A DNA stretch of 64,000 nt, from assembly GCA_900239685.1 (NCBI GenBank), contig OENT01000451.1, positions 1 through 64,000 of the forward strand, in the 5' to 3' direction. The notes below the pieces were generated by a model, which saw only the letters and a program-made list of their open reading frames with translations, ran no database searches and was not told the DNA's origin. A program made the translations under genes and the position numbers. The first letter of the stretch is position 1. Each line of letters begins with the position of its first letter. Below, piece after piece: positions 51,057 to 62,056 of this stretch. Source of the stretch: Rotaria macrura (Eukaryota; Rotifera; Eurotatoria; Philodinida; Philodinidae).

Positions 51057-53091
51057 ATGGCAGAATCACGACAAACTAGCGTAAGTTAGAAATATTACTT
51101 AACTTTTATTTTTACACGATATCAATAGAGTGACAGTATAGGAAATCCATTACTCAAACAGACTGTAGTGAGCACTCTATGTGTTCCTATAGTTCCACGA
51201 CAATATGATTCCTTGGGTGTCTCCGATAGGTTGAAGTCACCTTTGCCTCAAACATATAGTGTGACAGCAAAGTTTACACCACTCGATAATACTTACAACA
51301 AACAACTCATCAACGACAAAGTGCAAGTAGTGGTAAGCAGCTCTTACAGAAAATACTCTTACTTTAGGAATGATCATGTGGTGATTTGATTTCTGAAATG
51401 GCTTTCTTTTGCTGTAAACATACAAAAATAGAATTAAAATTTACGTAAAACTAAAAGCGAAGAATGAATTCAAAAAGATCATGATCTGCTATATGTACAG
51501 CATGTTCTTGACAATTCCAGTTTATTTTCTATTGATCTGGAACAGTGTCACTCTAAATTAGTCTCATATAAAAATGGGGAGCTTTTATGAGTTTTATTCA
51601 CGCTTCTATACACGTAAATATGTGTACGATAGTATGAGATAACATTTTCCCCGATCGACAGCAACAGTGAGCAGTTGATCAGCTCCAATGCATGAGTCCG
51701 ATACCACATTCGATTGGATTCAACAAACTAACAGAATTCTTTAGAACTACAGGTTAGGGAACGACTCTCGAATTTGACGAGAAAATCTATTGAACTAGTT
51801 AACAGTGAATAGATATCTGATACCAAAAAAGAAAGGTTGGCCACATCCCTGTGGTTGATTCATTCGAATTCTGAGTAAATTTCGTCAGTATTATCGAAAA
51901 CATCATATAATCTGATACGCGTCGGTTGATGGAATGGTTCTTTTTGGAACCGTATTTCAAATTTAAGGGCAATCGACTAATGATAAAGTGGTTAAAATTC
52001 ATGTTCTGTGAAGCATCGAGATGAGTTCCCTTTACAATAGCAACACGATACAAAAATACCTATGCCACATATTATATATATATACATGTATACGGAAACC
52101 TATATTCAACTTTAGTGTGTGAAAGAAAATTAGCAATCGTACACTTTTTCTTTTGTAGTCGAATACATCTCGATCCACCGTGAATTGCTATAAATGCAAT
52201 ATGCAAATGAATGACAATAATCGATCCCAAATTACATTCAACAATCGTATATATCATCTTCAGTGCTTTAATTGTGCTCGTTGTCAGGAAAATCTCAGCA
52301 GCTCTCCAAGAGACAACTTTTCAATCACGGATGATGGTGAGCCTCTGTGTCCAACTTGTGTAAAAGCGACTGCAAAGACTTGCAACACATGTGGATCCTG
52401 TATTGATATTGGCGGATTGATTAACTTCAATGGTGCCAGTTATCATACAGCTTGCTTTTATTGTATTCAATGCCGTCGTCCGTTGGTTGATGTGAAAAAT
52501 TTGCAGGCACATAACATGAAACCATGTTGCAAAGATTGCTACGCAAAATTGTTCTCACCACGATGTGCCAAGTGTGTCAACCCAATTATCGATGAATTAG
52601 CTATTACGTACGATGGCAAAAAGTTTCATTCAAATTGCTTTCGCTGTGAACTATGTTATCAAGTAATGACCGACTCAAAGTTTCATACACACCTTGGAAA
52701 ACCCTGCTGTGCAAAATGTTTCAATGATCGAGTTGGATCTCGCTGTTCCGATTGTTTCAAAATCATAACAGAGGGAAAATCAGTTACTTTCGATGGAAAA
52801 GAATACCACTCGGACTGCTTTCGCTGTGGACAATGCCATCAAGTAATGACCGAATCAAAGTTTCATACGCACCTCGGAAAGCCTTGTTGTCTCAGTTGTC
52901 ACGAAGATAAATTTGCTCCGAAATGTTCAAAATGTATGAGACCCATCATGGACATCAATTATTCGACATTCCAAAATCAAAGTTTTCATATTAATTGCTT
53001 TACCTGTTCTAAATGTAGTCGTGTCATACGCAGCACGGATAAGTTTTACAACGACAGAATCGGCTTCACATGTTCAACCTGCGGTAATTGA
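51057..53091 (+). CDS. Five-LIM-domain protein
   Basis: Exons 51057-51080, 51129-51332 and 52159-53091 give 386 aa. A non-LIM head of about 84 residues (MAESRQTS..., Pro/Thr-rich) is followed by five tandem LIM zinc-binding domains at about 86-143, 151-203, 212-263, 272-323 and 332-384. Each has the C-x2-C...H-x2-C-x2-C-x2-C...C-x2-C pattern, seen for example as CAKC...HSNCFRCELC...CAKC. LIM domains are protein-docking modules at actin structures, adhesions or in the nucleus. Five domains recall PINCH or the paxillin/FHL groups, but spacing and head do not settle which. LIM3 and LIM4 are almost identical over their second zinc finger. Two AATAAA signals follow, at 53150 and 53194. The third exon has no internal introns, unlike the other genes here. 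Confidence 0.9.
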
Positions 53092-53149
53092 TTCATTTTT
53101 TGATACAGGGTTCTTTAACGATTGACAACAAGGTTTACTCCCTTTTGTC

Positions 53150-53199
53150 AATAAATCGTTTCCTTTTAATTCATGTTTTTCTTTTTTTTTATGAATAAA
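53150..53199 (+). terminator. Polyadenylation signals of the LIM gene
   Basis: AATAAA at 53150-53155 and 53194-53199, 59 and 103 nt after the stop codon of the five-LIM gene, followed by T-rich sequence. Either could direct 3'-end formation. Confidence 0.55.
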
Positions 53200-54137
53200 G
53201 TGATTCTTATCGTTCAAATACGATTATACAATGGAATCATAAATACATGAGAATAATATCAATAATTTATATTATAATGCATTGCTTGATATTTTGTGAA
53301 ACAAGGTCTCAAAGAAGTGATGAAGCATATATGGGTAGAAGTTCGGCAGTGTGGACGTCGAGGTGATTGCACGTTTACGTGTGGATGTGAATGTGAGTTT
53401 ACTGATTACTAGATGAGACACTACGTACCACTTATAAACAGACACGCTAAAATCCAGATCCATACCGAAGCCCTCCTTATTTCTTTTACCCTTCTTATTT
53501 TGTCAGCAGCTACCAAGAATTAGATTTTCAGAATTCAGTGGAACTTTTCAATACATTCATAACCATTTAGGGGGAAATCCCACATGATTCCTTAATAGAT
53601 ACAAAGTGTGGGTGATGGTGAGAGTGTGTGTGTTCTGGAATATCATCTTAAATAATTAATCCCTGGTCCAAAAGTAAGTGCTGTAGAAAAATGAATCGCG
53701 AAAAAATCACTCCTACGGTAGCCCATCATGACGAATAGTAGAATAAAACACTGCATGTCCCAAAGAATTTTAAGTTTCCAATGGTTTTTATCGTGACAAA
53801 AAAGTAAAAATTTCATCCTATCCAAGCACATTCGACTATATTTCTGCTTTTTGTTTGGGTAAAATCCTGACACGGTTTTGGCTGCAGAGTAAAATTGGAA
53901 AAATATACCGATGTCTTCAAAAGGACTAAAAGTGGTATATATATATGTGTATATTATTGGGTAGCGTGGCGCTCTACTTTTATTGTTTAGCTGAGAAAAC
54001 TGAAATGCTTTCATCCCAGATTTCATTCCTAGCAGTTTAATCTTTTTTTCGAAACCATCCCATGTAATAAAAACCTCAAGAAAATCGACGATTTACTGTG
54101 GCTTTACCGCACAGGTTACCGACTCCCAAATCAGTGT
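53200..54137. other. Intergenic stretch after the LIM gene
   Basis: No supported exon. A minus-strand open frame of 127 codons at 53643-54026 is Phe/Lys/Tyr-rich, without splice or family support. Confidence 0.45.
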
Positions 54138-54291
54138 AATTTACCCAAGGGGGAAACAGCTGATTATTGATTAGATATGATTAGCAGTGATTAGGAGTGA
54201 TTAGTGTTGATTAGGAGTGATTAAATAATCACTCCTAATCACTATTAATCATATCTAATCAATAATCAGCTGTTCCCCCCTTGAATTTACC
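54138..54291. mobile_element. hAT-type MITE with perfect 8-bp TSD
   Basis: A 138-bp palindromic element (54146-54283) with long inverted ends: CAAGGGGGAAACAGCTGATT on the left, the complement of AATCAGCTGTTCCCCCCTTG on the right. It is flanked by identical 8-mers AATTTACC (54138-54145 and 54284-54291). The middle carries short tandem GATTAGGAGT units. No coding capacity. TSD length and small size point to a non-autonomous hAT-like MITE. Confidence 0.88.
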
Positions 54292-55043
54292 GCAGGAAAG
54301 ACAGCTACTGAGGTTTACCGCAAAAAATGACCCGGTTTTCACATCACGGGATTTTTCTTATTCTCTATATCGTTCACCGAAAAAGTATGATGCCATTTGG
54401 CTGTTGCTAACGTGAAAAATTTTAAGGAAGAAATATAAAAAGTCAGATTTCTTTTGCACTTTCTAACGGGGGCAACACCTATTTGAGTGCCACGTTTCTA
54501 TTTGACAAAAGTAGTTATTTAGATCTATTTTTCAGCGAGCGATTTTCCCTTTCGGTCAACATAACTTGAGTTAAAAAGTTAGATCACAATTAATTCATCA
54601 GGTTTTGTCACAATCTGCCTTGATCCACTAAGGCGCCATTTTTATAAGATTAAATTTAACCTACTAAAGTCGATTTATTAGTAAAAAAAGAGTTTCTATC
54701 CACACTCGATGAAGCAAAGAACCAGAAGCGCGTTGGTAAAATTTTAACAATTACGACCTATTCAAGGAATTTTGAAGTGTTATAGAGAGACATTTGAAGG
54801 CTCTACAACAAAGTCACTTCAGATCGGACGTATAGAGCGGAATCCTCATCATACACACGATGATATACATGCTTTGGAGGCCGTCACATACTATATGGTA
54901 GATATATGAACGAGCTTATCTGAAATCTTCAATAATCAACATCTTATTGGAGAATTTATCACGTATTTCCTTTCATAAGTTCTAAACAGTAGGGTAATAG
55001 CCATGATGAAGAAATGTATTCGAATATACAAGAAAAGGGACTT
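54292..55043. other. Intergenic stretch
   Basis: No exon or repeat recognised between the MITE and the CG-rich foldback element. Confidence 0.45.
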
Positions 55044-55342
55044 CCCAGGTCAATCACAATGGCCACTGTTACAGTATCGTAAACGGTCGTTTTTACATCG
55101 TATACCACGGTTAAACGACCGTTTTAAGCCGTATTATGGCGTTTTAACAAGGTCAGTATTACGGGCGTACACGGACACCGTATATAAGCCGTAAAACCCT
55201 CGTAAAGACAGCGTAATACTATTGTATTCTATAGAACATACGGCCGTATGACTGACCTTGTTAAAACGGGATAGTACGACGCCGTAATGGGCCGTGTTCT
55301 CATCGTATAAGACCGTTTACGGATCGTTCTGTTCGACCTGGG
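55044..55342. mobile_element. CG-rich foldback repeat element
   Basis: The 299-bp segment begins CCCAGGTCAA and ends with the inverted form TTCGACCTGGG. Inside, CGTTTTAACAAGGTCAG (about 55139-55155) and its reverse complement (about 55253-55269) form a second inverted pair about 100 bp apart. The whole segment is filled with variants of CGTAAAACGG and ACGGCCGTA in both orientations, and is far richer in CpG than its surroundings. No open frame. No clear target-site duplication. Confidence 0.65.
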
Positions 55343-56065
55343 TAGCCTAGTAAAATCAACGACAATGAGTATGTTTGTGCATTACATTTTGACCACGGTA
55401 AAATGTCGTAATATTATCTTCAAAGAAGCTTCAGTATTAAATAACAAGCCTAGAAAAACGTTAATGTCATTTCAATAAATTTTCCAACAATGTTTTTCAT
55501 TAAGTGATGCGATTGAGGTACATTCATTTCGTGTCCAATGAATAAGTCATTTAAGCAAAAAATCAGCAAGAAAAATTCTTACTATCACAGTATTGCTTTC
55601 ACTTCATAATAGATTTGTAAGAAATTTGCTGGAGGCATTATGCATCAATAGAACTGCAAGTATGCGTTTATGTTTGCCGATTCTTTTTCTGTTCTTCAGT
55701 GAGGATTAATTTTCTTTCAAGGACATTACTATTCTTCTTCTTCTGTCTTCATGTTTTTTTGATTTACATCTTTCGTTTCTTTCCATCTTGTGCGTGCTAC
55801 ACACGTTAGTATATTGTTGCAGAAATCTGAAGTAAATAGAGACGGAATATATTTATCACTTTGCGCATGTACCAAAATGAAACAATTTATATCGTTCATA
55901 CTGATTAACTGAATTGAGCACGAGCATTCCTTGATTCCACACACTTACACAGAGCTGTAGAAAAATACCAACAATACTATACCCACAAGTTAACTGAATT
56001 AAAATATCGTTTGAACAACTCGTGTCATTTTTCTAAATACAATCTATCTTTACACTTTCATTTAT
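55343..56065. other. Upstream flank of the acidic-tail gene
   Basis: Mostly noncoding. A minus-strand frame at 55729-55944 has Cys residues and two acceptor-like sites but no initiating ATG; I do not call it. Confidence 0.4.
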
Positions 56066-56638
56066 ATGGCACAGCGAATACGTCGTCGTTCGATGGAACA
56101 CTTGAATCTTTGGGACTCAGATAAACTAGCAGTTTTAACATCACAGCCGCAACGACCTCCGCCTGTGCCACCTCCACGTAAACATCGACGATGTCTACCA
56201 GTAGATCATAATTTTGAGCGTTATCGTTTCCTTTGCAATATGGAACGTCAGAACACAGATCCGATTTATGCATCGACGCCTATGTTTACAACCATACCAC
56301 AATCGAGACCGATTAAGTATCATCAACAACTACTCGGTTCTTGTCTACCTTCTTACATTATTAGACCTGTAACGACCAGTTTTCTTGCATCTCCAGAACC
56401 ACAAAATTCTGAGAGGAATTTTGATGTACATAAAGAAGCAAGTACTGGCAACGTAGATCATGACAACGACAAGAAAGACGACCACGCTGAAGACGATGGC
56501 AATGAAGATTCATCGAGTAGCAATGATGACGATGGTGTCGATGATATTATCCATAATGATGACGATAATATCGATGATGACGATGACAAGAGAGGAGTGG
56601 CAGAATCAATCTTTGATAGAAGTGAAAAGGCGGCATAG
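56066..56638 (+). CDS. Hypothetical protein with proline-rich motif and acidic tail
   Basis: Single-exon, ATG-initiated 190-aa product. It starts with a basic stretch (MAQRIRRRS), followed by a proline motif RPPPVPPPRKHRR (residues 30-42) of the kind bound by SH3 domains. A central tyrosine-containing part includes DPIYASTP, and residues about 130-176 form a strongly acidic Asp/Asn tail ending DDDDDKRGV. No signal peptide or membrane segment. The mixture suggests a cytoplasmic adaptor or a nuclear/chromatin protein, but no family is recognised. It is intronless, unlike most genes here. Confidence 0.6.
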   Translation: MAQRIRRRSMEHLNLWDSDKLAVLTSQPQRPPPVPPPRKHRRCLPVDHNFERYRFLCNMERQNTDPIYASTPMFTTIPQSRPIKYHQQLLGSCLPSYIIRPVTTSFLASPEPQNSERNFDVHKEASTGNVDHDNDKKDDHAEDDGNEDSSSSNDDDGVDDIIHNDDDNIDDDDDKRGVAESIFDRSEKAA

Positions 56639-57021
56639 TTTTTTTTCTGATGAATCTTTTATAGATAATTATTGTTTTATTTTGATTCTGATAAAGCTCT
56701 AATATCGATAAAATATTATATGGATTTTCTCGAACATTAGTTATCTAAATGCTAAGAGAACGACGTTTCATGGGTCTCTTTATGAAATGATTCAGCAGAT
56801 TGTGGCAATTGAACTCTGTTATTTGTGCAATGTTTTCTTAACTTATTGGAATGTTTCAGTCGACTGTATCCCTCCAAAATATGTGATGATTCATGAAAAC
56901 CTTCGTGCCATTTTGTTTCAGAAGTAACAGATTTTTTACAATGCATTCCATCTGTAGAAGTTGTGCTAGTAAGCGCCATCAAGATGATGTTTTTGAAAAA
57001 TGAAATTATTACATACGTTAC
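56639..57021. other. Short flank with a coding-like minus-strand frame
   Basis: The 3' flank of the acidic-tail gene. On minus, 56982-56752 is open and ends in TAG, with composition closer to coding than noise (HEGFHESSHILEGYSRLKH). It may be linked to the candidate exon at 57022-57299, but no junction keeps the frame. Confidence 0.3.
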
Positions 57022-57299
57022 TTAAGAAGGCTGCACTTTGATGATTGTGACGTGTTGATCATCCATAAGTTCGAAACAGTAGACTATTGTTTCGTTTTCA
57101 ATGTTGGCCATAAGATCATCGAGTTTACCCCATGAAATGTCAGATTTATTTAAGAGAAAACAAATTGTGTCAAAGGATTTCATTAGAAGAAAAGAACAGT
57201 TCATCATTTGTTTTCTTGAACAACGATTTATACGTCTGCTTTTGTTGTAAGAAATATAGTCCCAGAAGTCGTATTTGTTGTTGATTGTAATTAAGACCT
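57022..57299 (-). CDS. Candidate terminal exon of an unidentified gene
   Basis: After an acceptor (CATTCCAG) the minus strand is open to a TAA at 57022, ending DLMANIENETIVYCFELMDD then QHVTIIKVQPS-stop. A second frame is open over the first half too (GLNYNQQQIRLLGLYFLQQK) and joins in phase to a Ser/Asp-rich upstream piece at about 57370-57430. Two overlapping plausible frames suggest a frameshifted pseudogene or a mis-set boundary. Function unknown. Confidence 0.28.
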
Positions 57300-57429
57300 G
57301 GAATGAACAGAGGTTCATTATATTGGTATCTGAATGATAGTACGGATGAGGCAGAAGAATGCAAACATACAAGATCCTTATTAACCAGCAATTGAAAATG
57401 ATACTGCATCACTATCAGTATCGGAACTT

Positions 57430-59009
57430 AGCTGCTCTGATCAGCTTAAAAACGTGAACCCTAATCAATTCAATTCAAAGAAGTTGTTTGGTATATATAC
57501 ATGGTGCATCAAATACAATAGACTTTCTAATAATGAGAGATTGATATAACTATATATTTTCTCTTCACTATTCATGATTCCTGTGAATCATGTGTGTTAG
57601 GTAAATCACTACGTAGGAGTCAACATTGAGTGATTCATTTATCGCATTAACATAAATAGACGTCACCATGTACAACGTCATTGTTTGGGCATCAATAAAT
57701 GTATGCCTGATGATATTATTTCTTTTCTAAAAGTTTTCATTTAAATTAAGGCAACGTTAACTAAATTGATATTCCGGTACAGAACTATCAAATATTGCTG
57801 CTTGGTCTTCTGAAAATGTCTCACTTAATTCAAGTAACACTGTCGCAAAAGTAGTGAATGCACACGAAGAAATTTTACGTCATACGTGAAGTAAGTGGAA
57901 TCTGTTTTGATGGGAAGCTTAACATTGCCTTAAATGGAAATGACATTAAAGCTATGAAATAGGTTTACTGCTTTGAATTCATACACAAGGAAAAAACGAC
58001 GATGAGAACATCGTTTTAAAAGTTGCTTTCGTTATTGAAAAGTAGAGCTTGCTAGTTATAAGATACATCTTTTTTTATATTTAGGCTATATGAAACGCAA
58101 GTAATTGTATTATAGAGAAACAAGCGTATTCAAATTCAAGAGGTATTTAGTTCTGTTTTTGAGTGACATATGGCCTAAAACGTTTTTCTGCACACTACAC
58201 AGAACGTGTGTTTGAACAAACCAGTAGCTCAATATCATGAAGAACGAAATCATTATCACCTTCACCAGGAAGTTTTGAGATCATTATGAATATCAGTAAA
58301 CTACTTGGCGCTGTGAAAGAAATATTTTGTTCAGAACCAGTTCAAATTTTGATACATTAGCATATTTTCAGTGGGTGGTTCAGCTAGTAACGTATTATTT
58401 GCCGTTAAATCACGTATTTCCAGTTGAATATTCAGTAGAATTGCTGAATTTCTAGTTCCAATATTATTAACCAAGTATAGTGAGAGTTGATATTGTAGAC
58501 CAACACAAAAATTTTAGAGGTTACCTGTCAAGAATTCACCGGTTTCATAGCGTACATGGAATGACATCATCTTCAGTATGATCAAGTGTTCCCTCATGCC
58601 AGCCACTTGTTTCCTTGTTAACTTTTCTAATAAAACTAAACGTATGCCATCAACGTTCTAAGTAGCATATCGTTGTGTATGACTCGTTCGTAAGCATATT
58701 TTTATACTATAATTTCACATGTTGAACCACTATGAAGCCGATCAAACAGGTGCAACAATTTCCATCGTAAACTTTCCGTTATTCTTAAATGCATGATCAC
58801 ATGAAACTAAAATGATGTACTAAGAAATCATTCGATCTGAACTGAAAAAGTCGAATAACTATGAGTTGTCTGTCTAAGAATCTATTCACGTACCCGAGAA
58901 TTTGTTGGTACACTAAGTATCAACTGAATTACTAGACGAGAGTTTCTAAGTTTCTCTCGGAGTGTTGCAGTATTTTAGTGATTCTAATTGTTTAGTAAAA
59001 GAATGCGTC
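57430..59009. other. Gene-poor stretch
   Basis: No supported exon, RNA gene or repeat seen on either strand. Confidence 0.4.
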
Positions 59010-59525
59010 TCAACATATGATATTTTTTTTCTTCGAGAGACAGGGGAATTTCACTCTGTCTTCAGCACACAACATTCCTGGGACTACATCGTACACAATG
59101 AAGTGATCCTGGTGACCGTCTATAGCTGCCGTTTCACATAATTTGCAACGCGCTTGGGATGGGACATCACTGTAGCTTCCAAATGGGTATGGTTCAGAAT
59201 CAATATCTGATGAAGGAAACATGCAACCTGGATAGCATGTTTCACAATGAGTTGACGCTTCATTCCATGTAAAACAGCCAGTTGTAAAATTCATACAACT
59301 TGCTCCTCCAACTCCACTCCATGCTCCACATGAACAAACGCATAGCATATGGAATTTATTCACTCCAGACGATGACTGTGACGAGGATTTCAGATAACAG
59401 ACATCTGTTGGGCAATGATGCAGTTTCAGTGGCAAGACTTCCAACAAAATTTTAAGTACAAGACAAATACATAACACAGTAGGTGCTATTATGGAGTTAT
59501 CACCTTCGCTGATTTCATAGTCCAC
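59010..59525 (-). CDS. Cysteine-rich hypothetical protein (partial model)
   Basis: Open frame of 171 codons without an ATG at its left edge (GTG), preceded by acceptor-like ATAGAAG, so probably an exon of a larger gene. It contains one hydrophobic stretch (IIAPTVLCICLVLKILLEV) and then a domain with regularly spaced cysteines: CVCSCGAWSG, GGASCMNFTTGCF, HCETCYPGCMFPSS, RCKLCETA, GMLCAEDRVKFPC. Richer in G+C than its surroundings and well mixed, hence likely coding. The cysteine pattern suggests a disulfide-rich extracellular domain; I do not recognise the family. Confidence 0.45.
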   Translation of the reverse strand: MDYEISEGDNSIIAPTVLCICLVLKILLEVLPLKLHHCPTDVCYLKSSSQSSSGVNKFHMLCVCSCGAWSGVGGASCMNFTTGCFTWNEASTHCETCYPGCMFPSSDIDSEPYPFGSYSDVPSQARCKLCETAAIDGHQDHFIVYDVVPGMLCAEDRVKFPCLSKKKNIIC

Positions 59526-61238
59526 TTCTATAGCAAGATATTAATATGGCCAAAGATGCCATGGGATCGAATTCGAGTTCGCTAACTTACTTCAGATGTT
59601 GTGCAGAAATATTTTCTTCTCAAACAATCGGTGCCTAATATCAGGAGTCATATTTCAGTTACGTTTGTCTTCATCAAATAAGGCGATTGACACGATTAAT
59701 GTGACAGTTAGCAGAAACGTTGACCCCAACCATCATGCTTCTACATATTAGTGTTTTATCCAGATAATTGAAAGATAAATTGCATTTTCTGCTCGAAACA
59801 AGTTTGATATCTTACTAAAAGTAAATGAAACATAGCTAGAACATGAAATCAGCCTCTATGATATAGTGTGGGCTACGTGTCACAACTGATCGACTAAGTA
59901 TTAGAGTATTAAACGTTCTGAATTAGTTAAAGAATCTTGCTCACAGCCTTTATATATCATCGACGAGTAGAATTTATCATAAATGAATGGAATTTTCACT
60001 CTGTAGTTCTTTACATTCAATATGATCCCGAGGTATACGTCTTTTAAACATTAGATTTGATACTTTAGATATTAATATGTTTAGTCCATTTATGTATTCA
60101 CAACGAATATTATTGATATGAAGTAATTTATATATAGACCGTAAGTATTTGGCATCAATATGGCTGTCGACTGCGATATCATTTGGATTTGCATCTGTAG
60201 TTTTCTAAAAGATTATTGATAGTTAACAAAAATTTTCAATTTTCTTGAGAAGTCCACCAGAAGCTATATAACTATTATGTAGATTGAGACTTGAGTTACA
60301 GGCATGTGAGAAAATTCAAAAAGAAGTTTTCTTCAATGAGAAACGCTATCATAATGATATTAGATAGCAACTGCAGACAAGTACGCAGCGCTCTTTAAAG
60401 ATGCCATGAAGAATTTGAAGACAAAAGCTCATTTATGTGAACGAATACCTAGACTCTCGAAGTCACAGTGGAATTAGTTTTCTGTCGCTAGACAAAAACT
60501 TTCTTCTTCACTAAGTCAAACAGATCTCTACAAGAAGCGAACAATGAAATTCATTGAAATAATAATCAAAACTAGAATTTTTGCGCTGTTCATGAATCAG
60601 AAAGAAATCGAATAATCAAAACCTAGGATATTATTTATAAAATCTTTCTTTCTCTTCGTCGCACACTGAATAGAAGTTCAATCTATATTAAACAGTACAT
60701 GACACTTTCAAAAAAATAAGTATCATACTGAATTGGACGAGGTTCGGTCAAAAATACGAAACCTAAAAAGGTTTAACATAAATGTACAAATCCATAACGT
60801 TTAAGAAAAAGTTTGTTAAGATTCCATGCCAAAATTTAAAAGGTTCTTCTATACCCGTAGGGAGAAACTTTTTTCAGTGTATAGCAATAAAAAACAGTCA
60901 AAAAACAGTTTAAGATATTTTTGCTATTCGACTGTAAAAATATTGGAGTTGATTTAACAAGGTCGATTCTTTATATTTTCTTCTATACTACAAGTGAGTT
61001 TTTCTCGCGAGAGAAAAAATTCATATACATGAGCACTGATGAAGGACTGGTAGTCAAACATTTTCTACTACGAGATGCATATGCTTATAGATTTTATTCT
61101 GTTTAGTTTCTGTTTATTGTAGGATATATGTGTCATGATCTAGAAGTTTATCGGTTTGAATTTGTATGACAGGAACAGAAATATACCGGAGCCTTTGCTT
61201 AAGAAAAGAGATCTGACTCTCCATTCTCTTCTGTCCAG
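59526..61238. other. Gene-poor stretch
   Basis: Upstream side of the cysteine-rich frame; no exon of that gene could be joined with confidence. Nothing else supported. Confidence 0.4.
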
Positions 61239-61298
61239 CCTAAAGTAGATCGATTGTTGGCTACATTGAGAGGATTGGTTGCCATATACAAAACGAAC
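61239..61298 (+). CDS. Orphan internal exon candidate
   Basis: Sixty bases bounded by a good acceptor (CTGTCCAG) and a good donor (AAC|GTAAGT), open only in one frame: PKVDRLLATLRGLVAIYKTN. Size and borders are those of a short internal exon. No partner exon could be placed in matching phase. Confidence 0.33.
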
Positions 61299-61931
61299 GT
61301 AAGTTCACTATCAGATAAGTAAAACATTCATGATTGGAACATGAATCAAATCAGAGTGAGCTTTTTCATGTGAAACTCCGAAGAACTTGCTTGTTAATAC
61401 ATGACTCAATCGCAATCATTTTTTTAAATGCCTTCAAGTAGATCTTCGTGCGTTTGAATTTTATATAAACTTCTAAGATAACGTCTCTGTAAAAAATGAC
61501 ACAATTATATTCTGTTCTTTTGCCACAAAATCAAAATTACAATAGATCGAAATCTTCCGAATAAAAAAATAATTTATTTTAATCAAGCATAACTTTCTGA
61601 CTCAAGTATAATTTTGATTTTGTAGCACAAAAATCCGATTGTCAATGTCATTATTCTATAAGAGTACCTGATGATACGATATCAGTGCATGTCTTATAGA
61701 TATTTCTCTTGAGAACTAAAACTTTTCATCGTTTCTAAAACAAATCTGTTTGAATCAGCTCATTTTTGTGCATCTCTATCACGTTTTCACCACATTCCGT
61801 TAGGAAACGATAACGTGAATGAGAAAATTGAACTAAAGAATGAATTACTGACGTGAATTTCCCTGATAGAAACAAACCATGTAGACTAATTAGTATGTAG
61901 ATATTTTCCATTCGTTAATGGCACTCACCAG

Positions 61932-62056
61932 ATTTACGTAAACTCTCATACAAAGCTATGGCAGTGAAGCAATGGAAAACATGTTCTAGATCAATCAACA
62001 ACAGATTATCATTCGAAGATTCTTTGAGTAAACTTTATGCGACGAGAAAGCAGTAG
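61932..62056 (+). CDS. Orphan terminal exon candidate
   Basis: After an acceptor-like ACCAG the frame reads LRKLSYKAMAVKQWKTCSRS then INNRLSFEDSLSKLYATRKQ and stops at TAG (62054-62056). Composition is convincingly protein-like. It may belong with the exon at 61239-61298, but the phases differ (0 against 1), so an intervening exon or decay is needed. Family unknown. Confidence 0.33.

Noticed and set aside
53643-54026. 127-codon minus-strand frame
   Set aside because: Composition matches translated AT-rich noncoding DNA, with no domain or signal.
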